DNA from: GCA-003244245 sp035606945 | GTDB lineage: Bacteria > Actinomycetota > Actinomycetes > Mycobacteriales > Pseudonocardiaceae | NCBI GenBank assembly: GCA_035606945.1 | Contig: DATNDR010000005.1 | Span: 186,001 to 250,000, forward strand | DNA: 64,000 nucleotides | Direction: 5' to 3' | Shown: positions 33,988 through 42,787 of the stretch, piece by piece | Position numbering within the stretch: position 1 is the first letter of the stretch | Layout of the letters: each line of letters begins with the position of its first letter | Position numbers and translations under genes: made by a program | The notes under the pieces: model-generated | Databases searched by the model: none | Seen by the model: only the letters and a program-made list of their open reading frames with translations | What the model was told of the DNA's origin: nothing

Positions 33988-34016
33988 ATACTATCGTATC
34001 GCATACTGACGTATGC
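33988..34016. promoter_or_regulatory. Promoter/operator of the VapBC-type pair
   Basis: Two palindromes lie end to end: ATACTATCGTAT (33988-33999) and GCATACTGACGTATGC (34001-34016, arms GCATAC/GTATGC). A further GCATAC is at 33982-33987. On the minus strand TACGAT is placed as a -10 box for a transcript starting at the ATG. The arrangement fits autoregulation by the antitoxin-toxin complex. Confidence 0.6.
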
Positions 34017-34080
34017 ACGTCTCAGTAGGTCACTGGCCACCCAAAGCACCTCAATCAGCCGGTCGGCCGCTTGATCAGGC

Positions 34081-36276
34081 TTACACCTTGTGCAGGAATT
34101 CGGCGCGGTGCTCGTCGAGCAGGTCCACGGCGAGCCGGGCCAGCTCGGGATGTTCGGTGAGGTCTGGGTCGGCACAGATCAGCTGTGCGGCTGCGTGGCG
34201 CGCCGCGACGATCAGGTCCTCATCGCGCAGCAAGGACAGCAGTCTTAGTCCGGAACGGCGGCCGGACTGCACTGCGCCGAGCACATCGCCCTCTCGCCGC
34301 AGCTCCAGATCCAGGCGGGCCAGTTCGAAGCCGTCGGTGGTCGCGGCGACCGCATCGAGCCGTTCCCGGGCGGCAGACCCCGGCGGGGAGTCGGTGACCA
34401 GCAGGCACAGTCCAGCATGCGAGCCGCGGCCCACCCGGCCCCGCAACTGGTGCAGCTGGCTGATCCCGAACCGCTGCGCATCCATGATCACCATGACGGT
34501 GGCGTTGGGAACATCCACCCCGACCTCGACGACGGTGGTAGCCACCAGCACATCGATCTCACCGGCAGCGAAGCACCGCATGGCGGCGTCTTTGTCGTCT
34601 CCCGGCAGGCGGCCGTGCAACATCCCCAACCGCAGCGGTGCCAGCGGGCCTTCCGCCAGCTGCGGAGCCAACTCGAGCACCGCCAGCGGCGGGCGCACGT
34701 CTTCTTCGCCAGCCTCGCCGGCTGCGTCGCTACCTGGGCCGTCCTCACCGGCGGCATCCTGTCCACCGATGCGCGGGCACACCACGTAAGCCTGCCGGCC
34801 GGCGGCGACCTCCTCGGTGATCCGCTTCCAGACCCGGTCCAACCAGCTGGGCTTCTCCCCCACCGGTACCACCGTGGTGGCGATCGGCGACCGCCCGTGC
34901 GGCAGCTCGCGCAGCGCCGAGACCTCCAAGTCGCCATAGACGGTCATCGCGACGGTGCGCGGGATCGGGGTCGCGGTCATCACCAGGACGTGCGGGCTGG
35001 TGCCGTCGACTGCCCTGGCACGCAGCGCATCACGCTGCTCGACGCCGAAGCGATGCTGCTCATCGACCACCACCAAGCCCAGGTCGGCGAACGACACCCG
35101 GTCCTGGATCACCGCATGGGTGCCCACCACGATCCCGGCCGCACCGCTGGCCGCGTCCAGCAGCGCCTGCTTGCGAGCCCGGGCCGGCAACGATCCGGTG
35201 AGCAGCGCTACCCGGGTGGCGTGCTCGGCCGATCCCAGCTCTCCGGCGCAGCCGTGCGCACCCAGCATCTCTCGCAGGGACCGGGCGTGCTGCGCGGCGA
35301 GCACCTCGGTGGGCGCCAGCAGCACAGCTTGCCGCCCGGCGTCGACGACCTGCAGCATCGCCCGCAGCGCCACCACCGTCTTGCCGGATCCGACCTCGCC
35401 TTGCAGCAGCCGGTTCATCGGATGCTCGCCGGCCAGCTCAGCGGCCAGCACCTCGCCCACCTCCCGCTGCCCGGCGGTCAGCGTGAAGGGCAGCGCGGCG
35501 TCGAACGCGTCGGCCAGGCCGCCGGGCCGGCGCGGGCAAGCCGGGGCAGGCCGGCCGGCCGACTCCTGACGCCGCAGCGCGAGGGTCAGCTGTACCGCCA
35601 TCGCCTCGTCCCACTTCAGCCGGCGGTGTGCGGCGGCGATCTCGGCACGGTCCTCGGAGCGGTGCACCGCCCGCAATGCCGCAGCCAACCCCGGTAACCG
35701 GTGCCGGGCACGTAGCTCAGCCGGCAGCGGGTCGGGTGGGTCGTCCAGGAGGTCGAAGACCTGCCGCACGCACAGCTGGATGGTCCAGGACGGCAGGTCC
35801 TTGGTGGCGGGATAGACCGGGATCAGCGGCCGGGTGAACTCGGCGAGCTTGTCCGCGTCGCCGTCGAGCAGTTGGTATCTCGGGTGCGTGAGCTGCAAGC
35901 TGTGGTTTTTGCCGTACGTCGTCACCCGCCCCGCGAACAACGCCTTGCGGCCGGGTGTGAACACCCTGGGCAGCACCCGGTGCTGGTTGAAAAAAGTCAG
36001 GTTCAAGGTGCGGGTGCCATCGAAGATCACCACGCTCTGGATGGTGCCCTGTTTGTATTGCATCCGGCGCGACGAGCAGCTGCGGATCTCGGCGACCACG
36101 GTGACGTCATCCCCCACCGCAAGCCCCGCGATCGGGGTGAGCTGTCCCTGATCGGCGTACCGGCGCGGGTAGTGCCGCAGCAGGTCACCGACGGTGTGCA
36201 CATCGAGCTCGCGGGCCAGCAGGGCCGCTGTTTTGGAGTCGATCACCCGATCCAGCGCGTCGTCGATGCCGGCCAC
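34081..36276 (-). CDS. recG: ATP-dependent DNA helicase RecG
   Basis: A 731-residue branch-migration helicase acting on stalled forks and Holliday junctions. The N-terminal wedge OB domain (about 55-140) is followed by helicase motifs: I LLQGEVGSGKTVVALRAML, Ia LAPTEVLAAQHA, II VVVDEQHRFGVEQR, III MTATPIPRT, V TTVVEVGVDVPNA and VI QLHQLRGRVGRG. GTG 36276 has GGAG upstream. It lies three bases after the DhaL-family gene. Confidence 0.97.
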   Translation of the reverse strand: MAGIDDALDRVIDSKTAALLARELDVHTVGDLLRHYPRRYADQGQLTPIAGLAVGDDVTVVAEIRSCSSRRMQYKQGTIQSVVIFDGTRTLNLTFFNQHRVLPRVFTPGRKALFAGRVTTYGKNHSLQLTHPRYQLLDGDADKLAEFTRPLIPVYPATKDLPSWTIQLCVRQVFDLLDDPPDPLPAELRARHRLPGLAAALRAVHRSEDRAEIAAAHRRLKWDEAMAVQLTLALRRQESAGRPAPACPRRPGGLADAFDAALPFTLTAGQREVGEVLAAELAGEHPMNRLLQGEVGSGKTVVALRAMLQVVDAGRQAVLLAPTEVLAAQHARSLREMLGAHGCAGELGSAEHATRVALLTGSLPARARKQALLDAASGAAGIVVGTHAVIQDRVSFADLGLVVVDEQHRFGVEQRDALRARAVDGTSPHVLVMTATPIPRTVAMTVYGDLEVSALRELPHGRSPIATTVVPVGEKPSWLDRVWKRITEEVAAGRQAYVVCPRIGGQDAAGEDGPGSDAAGEAGEEDVRPPLAVLELAPQLAEGPLAPLRLGMLHGRLPGDDKDAAMRCFAAGEIDVLVATTVVEVGVDVPNATVMVIMDAQRFGISQLHQLRGRVGRGSHAGLCLLVTDSPPGSAARERLDAVAATTDGFELARLDLELRREGDVLGAVQSGRRSGLRLLSLLRDEDLIVAARHAAAQLICADPDLTEHPELARLAVDLLDEHRAEFLHKV

Positions 36277-36279
36277 TGC

Positions 36280-37884
36280 TCACTCCACCCCGACCAGTAG
36301 CACGCGCTGCGGCACGTCACCGGCGTAGCACATCATCTCGACCTTCGGATGCGCGGCGCGCAGATGTTCGGTCAGCACCTCTGCGAAGCCGCTGGGCGCG
36401 TCCTGGCCGAGCAGCACGGTCAGCAACTCGCCGCCCGCTGCCAGCAAACGCGCCACCAGCTCACGGGTTGCGGCCAGTAGGTCGCAGTTGATGACGACGG
36501 CCTCGTCGTCGAGTATGCCAAGGAACCCGCCGAGCCCGTCCCGGGTGGTGGTGAGTTCCCCACAGCGGGTCGCGGTCGCGGCGTCGGTCATCGCTGCCCG
36601 ATCCTCGGCCGGGTGCCGTGCGCCGTCGTGCACCGCAACCGCGGCCACTACCTGCACCGCGGACCCGGCCACCACGACCACCACATCCTGGCCGGTGCCC
36701 CCGGCCTGCGCAGCGGCGGCCTCGGCGGCGGTCGTTGCGCTGGGCTCGGCCAGCACGGTGACGTGCCGGGCGCGGGTGGCGGCAAAGACTTCGAGCAGGT
36801 CGGCGACGCTGCTGGTGGCCGGCGCGACGACGGCACCTTCCCGGCGGCACAGTTGCGCCACACCGGTTCCGCCGGCCAGCACGAGCACGGCATGGTTTGT
36901 GCGGTACCGGTCTTGGCCAGCTGCCCGGTCCGGTACCTGATCGGCGAAGCGCATGATGGTGATCCGGTGTGGCTGTCCGGCTCGCCTGCCGGCGTCGATC
37001 GCGGCATCGACGTCGGAGCAGTGCACGTGCACATTCCACAACGCACCCGGCCCGTCACAGGTCGGGCCGGTACCGACCACGGCCACGCAGTCGCCCAGCG
37101 TGGCGAGCTCAGCGCGCAACCGCACCACCTCGGCGTCGCCAGCGCCCTCAAGCAGGTACATCACTTCGTATTCGTAAGCTGTGGAGCCACACCCCGCAGG
37201 TACCGCCGGCATCACGCTCGAGCGGAGGTGGGCGCTCGTGGCGGGGCGGGCACCGGGACGCTCGGACACCACCGCCAGCAGCGCCTCCAACAACAGGGTC
37301 AACCCGCGACCGCCCGCGTCCACCACTCCCGCCGTGGCCAGCGCCGCGAGCTGGCGAGGCGTATCGGCCAGCGCGCCGGCCGCGGCGGCGGTGGCCGCCG
37401 ACGCCACCTCACCGAAATCGTCGCAGCGCACCGCCACGGCGGCCTGCGCCGCCGCGTGCAACACGGTCAGTACCGTCCCGGGCATCGGGTCGGACACCGC
37501 CGCCCGGGCCAGCTCATCGGCCCGGCACAGACCCGCCCGCAGCGCCGCACCGTCCCAGGCCGGGGCCTGCGCTGTGATGAGCGGTTCGGCCAGACCTCGC
37601 AGAACCTGCGACAGGATCACCCCTGAATTGCCCCGGGCCCCTATCAACGCGCCGCGGGCCAGCATCGCGACCGTGCTGCCCGGCGCGGCGTCCCGATCGT
37701 CACGGTGATTCCGGAGCACCGCATCCAGGCCAGCCCGCATGGTGGCCAACAGGTTCGAGCCAGTGTCCTGATCGGGCACCGGAAACACATTGAGCGCATC
37801 GATCTCGTCACGGTGCGCCGCCAACGTGTCACAGCAGGTGACGGCCCAGCGGCGGACCGCCGCCCCGTCCAGCGACTGCAACAC
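36280..37884 (-). CDS. DAK2/DhaL-domain protein (YloV/FakA-like)
   Basis: A 534-residue protein with an N-terminal DhaL kinase domain (residues about 5-195) showing the ATP/metal motif NVFPVPDQDTGSNLLATM. A middle domain follows and then a C-terminal DegV/FakA-like region. In firmicutes FakA phosphorylates fatty acids held by FakB/DegV proteins; whether actinobacterial members do so is unproven. Its place directly upstream of recG is conserved across many Gram-positives. GTG start at 37884. Divergent from rpmB. Confidence 0.88.
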   Translation of the reverse strand: MLQSLDGAAVRRWAVTCCDTLAAHRDEIDALNVFPVPDQDTGSNLLATMRAGLDAVLRNHRDDRDAAPGSTVAMLARGALIGARGNSGVILSQVLRGLAEPLITAQAPAWDGAALRAGLCRADELARAAVSDPMPGTVLTVLHAAAQAAVAVRCDDFGEVASAATAAAAGALADTPRQLAALATAGVVDAGGRGLTLLLEALLAVVSERPGARPATSAHLRSSVMPAVPAGCGSTAYEYEVMYLLEGAGDAEVVRLRAELATLGDCVAVVGTGPTCDGPGALWNVHVHCSDVDAAIDAGRRAGQPHRITIMRFADQVPDRAAGQDRYRTNHAVLVLAGGTGVAQLCRREGAVVAPATSSVADLLEVFAATRARHVTVLAEPSATTAAEAAAAQAGGTGQDVVVVVAGSAVQVVAAVAVHDGARHPAEDRAAMTDAATATRCGELTTTRDGLGGFLGILDDEAVVINCDLLAATRELVARLLAAGGELLTVLLGQDAPSGFAEVLTEHLRAAHPKVEMMCYAGDVPQRVLLVGVE

Positions 37885-38054
37885 CGCGGCTTCTCACCGC
37901 CTTCATCGGGGCTTTGCGGAAGGTTACCCAATCGGCAACCCGGGCGGTTGCACAATCGTCCCCGGTGTGCCGCGTCGAATACCGTCGGCTACCCTTAGCG
38001 GGCCGCCCGAACACGGGCGTTCCACCGTCGCGAGAAACCCAGGGAGTGTGTGAC

Positions 38055-38246
38055 GTGGCTGCCGTGTGCGATGTCTGCGGCAAGGGACCGGGCTTCGGCA
38101 TGTCGGTCTCGCACTCGCACCGGCGGACGCATCGCCGGTGGAACCCGAACATCCAGACCGTCCGGGCCGAAGTCAACCCGGGTCAACGTCGGCGTCTGAA
38201 CGTCTGCACCTCCTGCCTCAAGGCCGGCAAGGTCGCGCGCGTCTGA
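38055..38246 (+). CDS. rpmB: 50S ribosomal protein L28 (bL28)
   Basis: A 63-residue L28 beginning (V)AAVCDVCGKGPGFGMSVSHSH, ending CTSCLKAGKVARV. The paired CDVC and CTSC motifs make it the zinc-binding C+ form. GTG at 38055 has AGGGAG eight bases upstream; the open frame further upstream is not homologous. Divergent from the DhaL-family gene and convergent with ung. Confidence 0.96.
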   Translation: MAAVCDVCGKGPGFGMSVSHSHRRTHRRWNPNIQTVRAEVNPGQRRRLNVCTSCLKAGKVARV

Positions 38247-38267
38247 CCGTCAACCTGGTTGACGGTC
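38245..38267. terminator. Bidirectional terminator between rpmB and ung
   Basis: Exact 10-bp arms GACCGTCAAC (38245-38254) and GTTGACGGTC (38258-38267) with a 3-base loop, overlapping the rpmB stop and 14 bases from the ung stop. On the plus strand it is followed by GTTGT. Confidence 0.75.
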
Positions 38268-38280
38268 GTTGTGGCGGCGG

Positions 38281-38958
38281 CTAGGGCAGCGCCCAGTCGA
38301 CCGGGTCAGCGCCCAGCTCAGCGAGCATCGCGTTGGCGCGGCTGAAGGGTCGGGAGCCGAAGAATCCGCGATCAGCGGACAACGGTGACGGGTGCGCGGA
38401 CTCGATGCGCGGCACGTCGCTGAGCATGGGACGCAGCGTGCAAGCGTCTCGACCCCACAGGATTGCCACCAGCGGTTGCGCGGGACGCGCCACCAGCGCC
38501 CGGATGGCCTGCGCGGTGACCTCCTCCCAGCCCTTGCCGCGGTGTGAGCCCGGGCGTCCCGGCTCCACCGTGAGCACTCTGTTGAGCAACAGCACGCCGC
38601 GCTGCGCCCATGGACTGAGATCACCGGTGGACGGTTTGGGTAGCCCCAGATCGTCGCTGTACTCCTGGAAGATGTTGGCGAGGCTGCGCGGCAGGGGCCG
38701 CACACCAGGTTCGACGGAGAACGACAGCCCTACCGCATGGCCCGGCGTCGGGTAAGGATCCTGGCCGACGATGAGGACCCGCACGGCGTCGAACGGTTGG
38801 GTGAAGGCCCGCAGGATGTTGGCCCCAGCGGGGAGGTAGCGCCGCCCTGCAGCAATCTCGGCTCGGAGGAAATCCCCGGCGGCGGCGATCCGGTCGGCCA
38901 CCGGAGCCAGCGCATCAGCCCAACCGAGTTCCACGATCTCCCGAACTGGCGCGACCAC
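38281..38958 (-). CDS. ung: Uracil-DNA glycosylase
   Basis: Family-1 UDG of 225 residues removing uracil from DNA. The water-activating loop GQDPYPTPGHAVGLSFS and the Leu-intercalation loop HPSPLSADRGF are intact, as is LLLNRVLTVEPG. Start GTG 38958. Downstream of thiL by nine bases, the same order as in mycobacteria. Confidence 0.97.
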   Translation of the reverse strand: MVAPVREIVELGWADALAPVADRIAAAGDFLRAEIAAGRRYLPAGANILRAFTQPFDAVRVLIVGQDPYPTPGHAVGLSFSVEPGVRPLPRSLANIFQEYSDDLGLPKPSTGDLSPWAQRGVLLLNRVLTVEPGRPGSHRGKGWEEVTAQAIRALVARPAQPLVAILWGRDACTLRPMLSDVPRIESAHPSPLSADRGFFGSRPFSRANAMLAELGADPVDWALP

Positions 38959-38967
38959 TGCGGCAGC

Positions 38968-39969
38968 CTAGCGGTCGCCGCGCGACCCGAAATGTGCCCA
39001 CCCTGCCCGGCCCCGGTAGGGCCGGCCGTCGACGGTGACGCCACGGCCTTCGCAGACCAGGCCGAGCTGAGTCCAGCCCGCGGGCAGCGCAGTGGCGGCG
39101 GGAAAGCACGCCAGGAGGCCGTGGTCCTCGCCGCCGGTGAGCACCCAGCGCCGCGCGTCGACACCCAACGCGGTGGCCACCTCGACCAGCTCGGCGGCCA
39201 CCGGCACCGCCGCGGAGTCGATATCGATGGCGACACCGGATGCCTCGGCGAGGTGCCCGGCATCAGCGAGCAGCCCATCCGAGATGTCGATCATCGCGGT
39301 GGCGCCCGCCGCGGCGGCCTGCGGGCCGGCGGCGTACGGAGGTTGCGGCACCTGGTGGGCGCCCACGACGGCGGGAGGAGACCGGAGACCCTGGCGCAGC
39401 ATCGCAAGACCGGCCGCAGACCAGCCCAGCCTGCCGCATACCGCGAGTACGTCACCGGCTCGCGCCCCGCCACGGGTGACCGGCGCCCGGCCGCGCAAAT
39501 CACCCAGCGCGGTCACCGATATGACGATCTCGGCGGAGCTGACCACGTCGCCCCCGATGATGCCGGCACCGACCCGACCGGTCTCTTCCCACATCCCCGA
39601 CGCCAAGGCGTCCACCGTGGACACCGGAGTCCGCCCCGGAACGGCCAGCCCGACGACCAACGCGGTGGGCACCGCGCCCATGGCCGCGACATCGGCCAGG
39701 TTGGCCGCCATCGCTTTGCGGCCCACCTGGTACGGGGTGGACCAGTCCAGCCGGAAATGCACGCCCTCCACGAGCACATCGGTGGTCACCACGACGCGAG
39801 CGTCCGCCGCGGCCAGAACCGCCGCGTCGTCACCCGGACCGAGCAAGGTGCCAGGCGGCAGCACCCGGCCCGCAGTGATCCGGGCGATCAGACCGAATTC
39901 CCCCAGCTCAGCTACCGAAGGCGGGTCAGACGGCGGCGGTGGTGGCGCGTTATCAGCGGCTGCACACAC
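38968..39969 (-). CDS. thiL: Thiamine-monophosphate kinase
   Basis: ThiL phosphorylates thiamine monophosphate to the active diphosphate cofactor. 333 residues of the PurM/AIR-synthase fold: GPGDDAAVL and VVTTDVLVEGVHF (metal and ATP sites), GRKAMAANLADVAAMGA, and IDISDGLLADAGHLAEASG with a second acidic site. The N-terminus has a Pro-rich extension. GTG start at 39969 is near a GAGGGG run, so the precise start is uncertain. Operon with ung. Confidence 0.95.
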   Translation of the reverse strand: MCAAADNAPPPPPSDPPSVAELGEFGLIARITAGRVLPPGTLLGPGDDAAVLAAADARVVVTTDVLVEGVHFRLDWSTPYQVGRKAMAANLADVAAMGAVPTALVVGLAVPGRTPVSTVDALASGMWEETGRVGAGIIGGDVVSSAEIVISVTALGDLRGRAPVTRGGARAGDVLAVCGRLGWSAAGLAMLRQGLRSPPAVVGAHQVPQPPYAAGPQAAAAGATAMIDISDGLLADAGHLAEASGVAIDIDSAAVPVAAELVEVATALGVDARRWVLTGGEDHGLLACFPAATALPAGWTQLGLVCEGRGVTVDGRPYRGRAGWAHFGSRGDR

Positions 39970-40069
39970 CCCTCACACCCCCGATCCAGGCGGTAAGTTT
40001 CGTTCCTATCCCTCTTTTCAGCCCCACATGAAGTCCCCACATAATCCGACGAGATGGAAGGCCAGAACC

Positions 40070-40306
40070 GTGGTTCAGGCATACATCCTCATCCAGACCG
40101 AGGTGGGCAAGGCTGCCGCGGTGGCCGCGGAGGTGTCGAGCCTGCCCGGCGTGGCGAGCGCGGAGGATGTCACCGGTCCTTACGATGTGATCGTGCGGGC
40201 GGAGGCCACCGACGTGGATCAGCTCGGTCAGCTCGTGGTGGCCAGAGTGCAGAACGTCCAAGGCATCACCCGCACGCTGACCTGTCCCGTGGTCCACCTG
40301 TCCTGA
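40070..40306 (+). CDS. Stand-alone Lrp/AsnC ligand-binding (RAM) domain protein
   Basis: A 78-residue protein that is only the C-terminal RAM domain of Lrp/AsnC regulators, without a helix-turn-helix: AYILIQTEVGKAAAVAAEV, then GVASAEDVTGPYDVIVRAEA, ending TRTLTCPVVHLS. Such orphan domains bind amino acids and may modulate other regulators or enzymes. The GTG at 40070 has GGAAGG eight bases upstream; the open frame back to 39092 is antisense to thiL. Divergent from thiL and 13 bases ahead of the DUF3515 gene. Confidence 0.88.
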   Translation: MVQAYILIQTEVGKAAAVAAEVSSLPGVASAEDVTGPYDVIVRAEATDVDQLGQLVVARVQNVQGITRTLTCPVVHLS

Positions 40307-40319
40307 CGATCGGTCGACC

Positions 40320-40886
40320 ATGTTGTCAGGTAGCTTGCCAGGCAGGGTCGCGCGGCCCGCCGGCACTCCGCGGTGGCCGCTGGCGATCGCATTGGTTCTG
40401 GTGGCGGCACTGGTGGTGGGGGTGCTCATCGCCGCCTCGCTGGTGCGCAAGCAACCTCTGGGGCCGCTGGGACTGGCCACGGTACCGGCGCCGGCAGCCG
40501 GATCCGCAGACTGCGCGCGGCTGCTCGCCGCGCTGCCCGAGCAACTTGACGGCGGCGCACTCGGCGCCTTGGACCGCCGGCAGCTCAGGGCACCGGCCCC
40601 AGCGGGCGCGGCCGGCTGGGGAGAGCCTCCGGTGGTGCTGCGGTGCGGGCTCGACCGGCCCGACGATCTGACCGCCTCCTCGCGGCTGCTGGGCGTCTCG
40701 GGAGTGCAGTTTCTCGACATACCCAGCGGTGACACGAGCACCTGGGTGGCCGTCGATCGACCGGTCTATGTCACGGTGGCCCTGCCGGCGAACAGCGGTA
40801 GCGGGCCACTCCAGCAGCTCGCCACCGTGATCGCGCGCACGTTGCCGCAACGTGGCCTGGACATCCCCGCGGACGTCCCGCGCTGA
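40320..40886 (+). CDS. DUF3515 membrane-anchored protein
   Basis: A 188-residue actinobacterial DUF3515 protein of unknown function. One transmembrane segment (about 20-42, LAIALVLVAALVVGVLIAASLV) is followed by an extracytoplasmic domain with two Cys residues (DCARLLAAL and VLRCGLDRP) that could form a disulfide, and the family pattern near VQFLDIPSGDTSTWVAVDR and VYVTVALP. Its neighbourhood with ddl, thiL and the RAM-domain protein is conserved in mycobacteria and relatives. Convergent with the DUF742 gene. Confidence 0.85.
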   Translation: MLSGSLPGRVARPAGTPRWPLAIALVLVAALVVGVLIAASLVRKQPLGPLGLATVPAPAAGSADCARLLAALPEQLDGGALGALDRRQLRAPAPAGAAGWGEPPVVLRCGLDRPDDLTASSRLLGVSGVQFLDIPSGDTSTWVAVDRPVYVTVALPANSGSGPLQQLATVIARTLPQRGLDIPADVPR

Positions 40887-40892
40887 CTCCGG

Positions 40893-41525
40893 CTACAGCC
40901 GGTACAAACCGTCCAGCACGCGTTCCAGCAGCGCGAGGTCCGGCGCATCCCCCCAACCCGTGGGATTGCGGTGAACGTGCATCAGGCCGGTGTCGATCAT
41001 GTCGGCAAGCAGCACCCGGGCCACTCCCAGTGGCAGCGAGAGCAGCGCCGCGACCTCCGCGACCGAGCGCATATCGGTGCACAGCTGGGCAATCGCGGCG
41101 TGCTCCGCGGAGCAGATCGACGTCAGGTCGCGACCTTCGTCGCTGGTGGATACCAGTGTCTCGACGGCGAGATCTTGCACCGGCCGGGTACGGCCCTGGG
41201 TCCAGCTGTAGGGCCGGACGACGAACCGGAAGTCGTCCGGCCCATCCCATCCGTCGACTGCCCACTCGTCGGCTGCTTCGACCACCGCGGTGGGGCGGAA
41301 GGGCCCGGTCGCCTTCTCGACAGTCGCCTTCTCGACAGTCGCCTTCTCGACAGCGGGACTGTCGTCGACATCATCATCGGGTTGTGCGTGGCGAGCTCGA
41401 TACTCCCTGCGGACTGGATCCAGTGCCACCTCGCCGGCCTCGTCGATCCAGGCCGCGTCCTGCTCACTGGCGGGATTATCGGCGCCGCTGCTTCCGAATG
41501 ACCGGAACAATCGCGATACCTCCAT
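40893..41525 (-). CDS. DUF742 protein (conservon component) standing alone
   Basis: A 210-residue protein whose C-terminal 115 residues are DUF742: FVVRPYSWTQGRTRPVQDL, then AIAQLC, MRSVAEVAALLSLPLGVARV, and GLMHVHRN. DUF742 proteins normally belong to the four-gene actinomycete conservon (membrane sensor kinase, roadblock/LC7, DUF742, MglA-like GTPase). No partner is nearby. The N-terminal 90 residues are acidic and variable and contain three VEKAT repeats encoded by a 15-bp tandem repeat. The ATG at 41525 lacks a clear ribosome binding site. The ancestral function may be retained with partners elsewhere or it may be a solo adaptor. Confidence 0.82.
   Translation of the reverse strand: MEVSRLFRSFGSSGADNPASEQDAAWIDEAGEVALDPVRREYRARHAQPDDDVDDSPAVEKATVEKATVEKATGPFRPTAVVEAADEWAVDGWDGPDDFRFVVRPYSWTQGRTRPVQDLAVETLVSTSDEGRDLTSICSAEHAAIAQLCTDMRSVAEVAALLSLPLGVARVLLADMIDTGLMHVHRNPTGWGDAPDLALLERVLDGLYRL
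41308..41352. repeat. 15-bp x3 tandem repeat in DUF742 gene
   Basis: Three perfect copies of GTCGCCTTCTCGACA begin at 41308, 41323 and 41338. They encode (V)EKAT repeats on the minus strand, and the unit length keeps the frame, so this is a likely site of length variation. Confidence 0.9.
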
Positions 41526-41669
41526 CCCGACACACCACTGTCACCACTGTCAGCACCGCAGGGGCACACGAGCAGCAGTCGCCCGGGCTGCTCCTACGTG
41601 CCTAACTACCCTGCCCTGACGAAGTCGCTGGAGTTCACCCGTTTGATCCAGCGAGTCGCGGGCGGTGGC

Positions 41670-42758
41670 TCAACGCAATCCGGTACCGCGGGCGATCGCG
41701 GTGTCGATCAATATCGAGAGCAGGGCCGGGTACTCCACCCCGGTCACCGCCCACATGCGGGGAAACATGGAGATCGGCGTGAAGCCGGGCATGGTGTTGA
41801 TCTCATTGACGGTGAGCGAACCATCTGGTCCCACGAAGAAGTCCACTCGAGCAAGGCCCTGGCAGTCCAGTGAACGGAACGCGGCAACGGCCATCTGCTG
41901 CAGCTCGGCGGTGATGGCGTCGTCCAGTTTGGCCGGTATGTCGAATTCGCAGGCGTCATCGAGATACTTGGCGGCGAAGTCGTACCAGCCTGCCGAATCC
42001 TCCGTCACCATCCGGATTTCTGCCGGCAGCGATGCCTCGATCCGCCCATCGGCGAACTCCAGTACCCCGCATTCCACCTCGCGGCCTAGCACTGCCGCCT
42101 CGACCAAGACCTTGGGATCGACGGCGCGCGCGGTGGCGATCGCCGCGGGCAGTGCAGACCAGTCCGCCAGCTTGGTGATACCCACTGACGAGCCCGCTCT
42201 GGCCGGTTTGACGAAGACCGGCAGGCCCAGCCGGTCGCGTTGTTCCGCGGTGAGGGTGGCATCCGCACCACGCAACACCACTGTGTCGGTGACCGGCAGG
42301 CCATCGGCCCGCAACACCTTGCGGGCGAAGTCCTTGTCCATTCCAGCCGCGCTGGCCAGCACGCCGGAGCCGACATAGGGCAGATCCGCAAGCTCCAGCA
42401 ACCCCTGGATCGTGCCGTCCTCGCCGAATGCCCCATGCAGCATCGGGAACACGACATCCACTCCGGAGAGCACCTCACCGGCGATGCGCACCAGTTCCTT
42501 GCGGGTCGGATCACCAGGCAGGGTCAGCGCCGCGCCGGTACCGTCCACGGTGGGCAGCGTGCGGTCCCGGATCGCCAGCTCGGCCGGCTCGTCGCTACCA
42601 AGTACCCAGGCGCCCTCCGGGCTAATACCCACCGGGATGACTTCGAATCGCGTCCGGTCCAGGTGGGTCAGCACGCTGCCCGCCGACACGCAGGAGATCG
42701 CGTGTTCGCTGCTGCGGCCACCGAAAACAACCGCCACTCGCAGCTTGCGCCCCGTCAT
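41670..42758 (-). CDS. ddl: D-alanine--D-alanine ligase
   Basis: An ATP-grasp ligase of 362 residues forming D-Ala-D-Ala for peptidoglycan. The start RVAVVFGGRSSEHAISCVSA is characteristic. The ATP-grasp lysine is in PVFVKPARAGSSVGI and the metal ligands are in ARVDFFVGPDGSLTVNEINTMPGFT. No sign of the depsipeptide-ligase (VanA) variant was noted, but that distinction needs alignment. It lies downstream of the rhodanese gene, with a double hairpin between. Confidence 0.96.
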   Translation of the reverse strand: MTGRKLRVAVVFGGRSSEHAISCVSAGSVLTHLDRTRFEVIPVGISPEGAWVLGSDEPAELAIRDRTLPTVDGTGAALTLPGDPTRKELVRIAGEVLSGVDVVFPMLHGAFGEDGTIQGLLELADLPYVGSGVLASAAGMDKDFARKVLRADGLPVTDTVVLRGADATLTAEQRDRLGLPVFVKPARAGSSVGITKLADWSALPAAIATARAVDPKVLVEAAVLGREVECGVLEFADGRIEASLPAEIRMVTEDSAGWYDFAAKYLDDACEFDIPAKLDDAITAELQQMAVAAFRSLDCQGLARVDFFVGPDGSLTVNEINTMPGFTPISMFPRMWAVTGVEYPALLSILIDTAIARGTGLR

Positions 42759-42787
42759 GGCGGCACCCTACTCCCGGTCCACCACAG

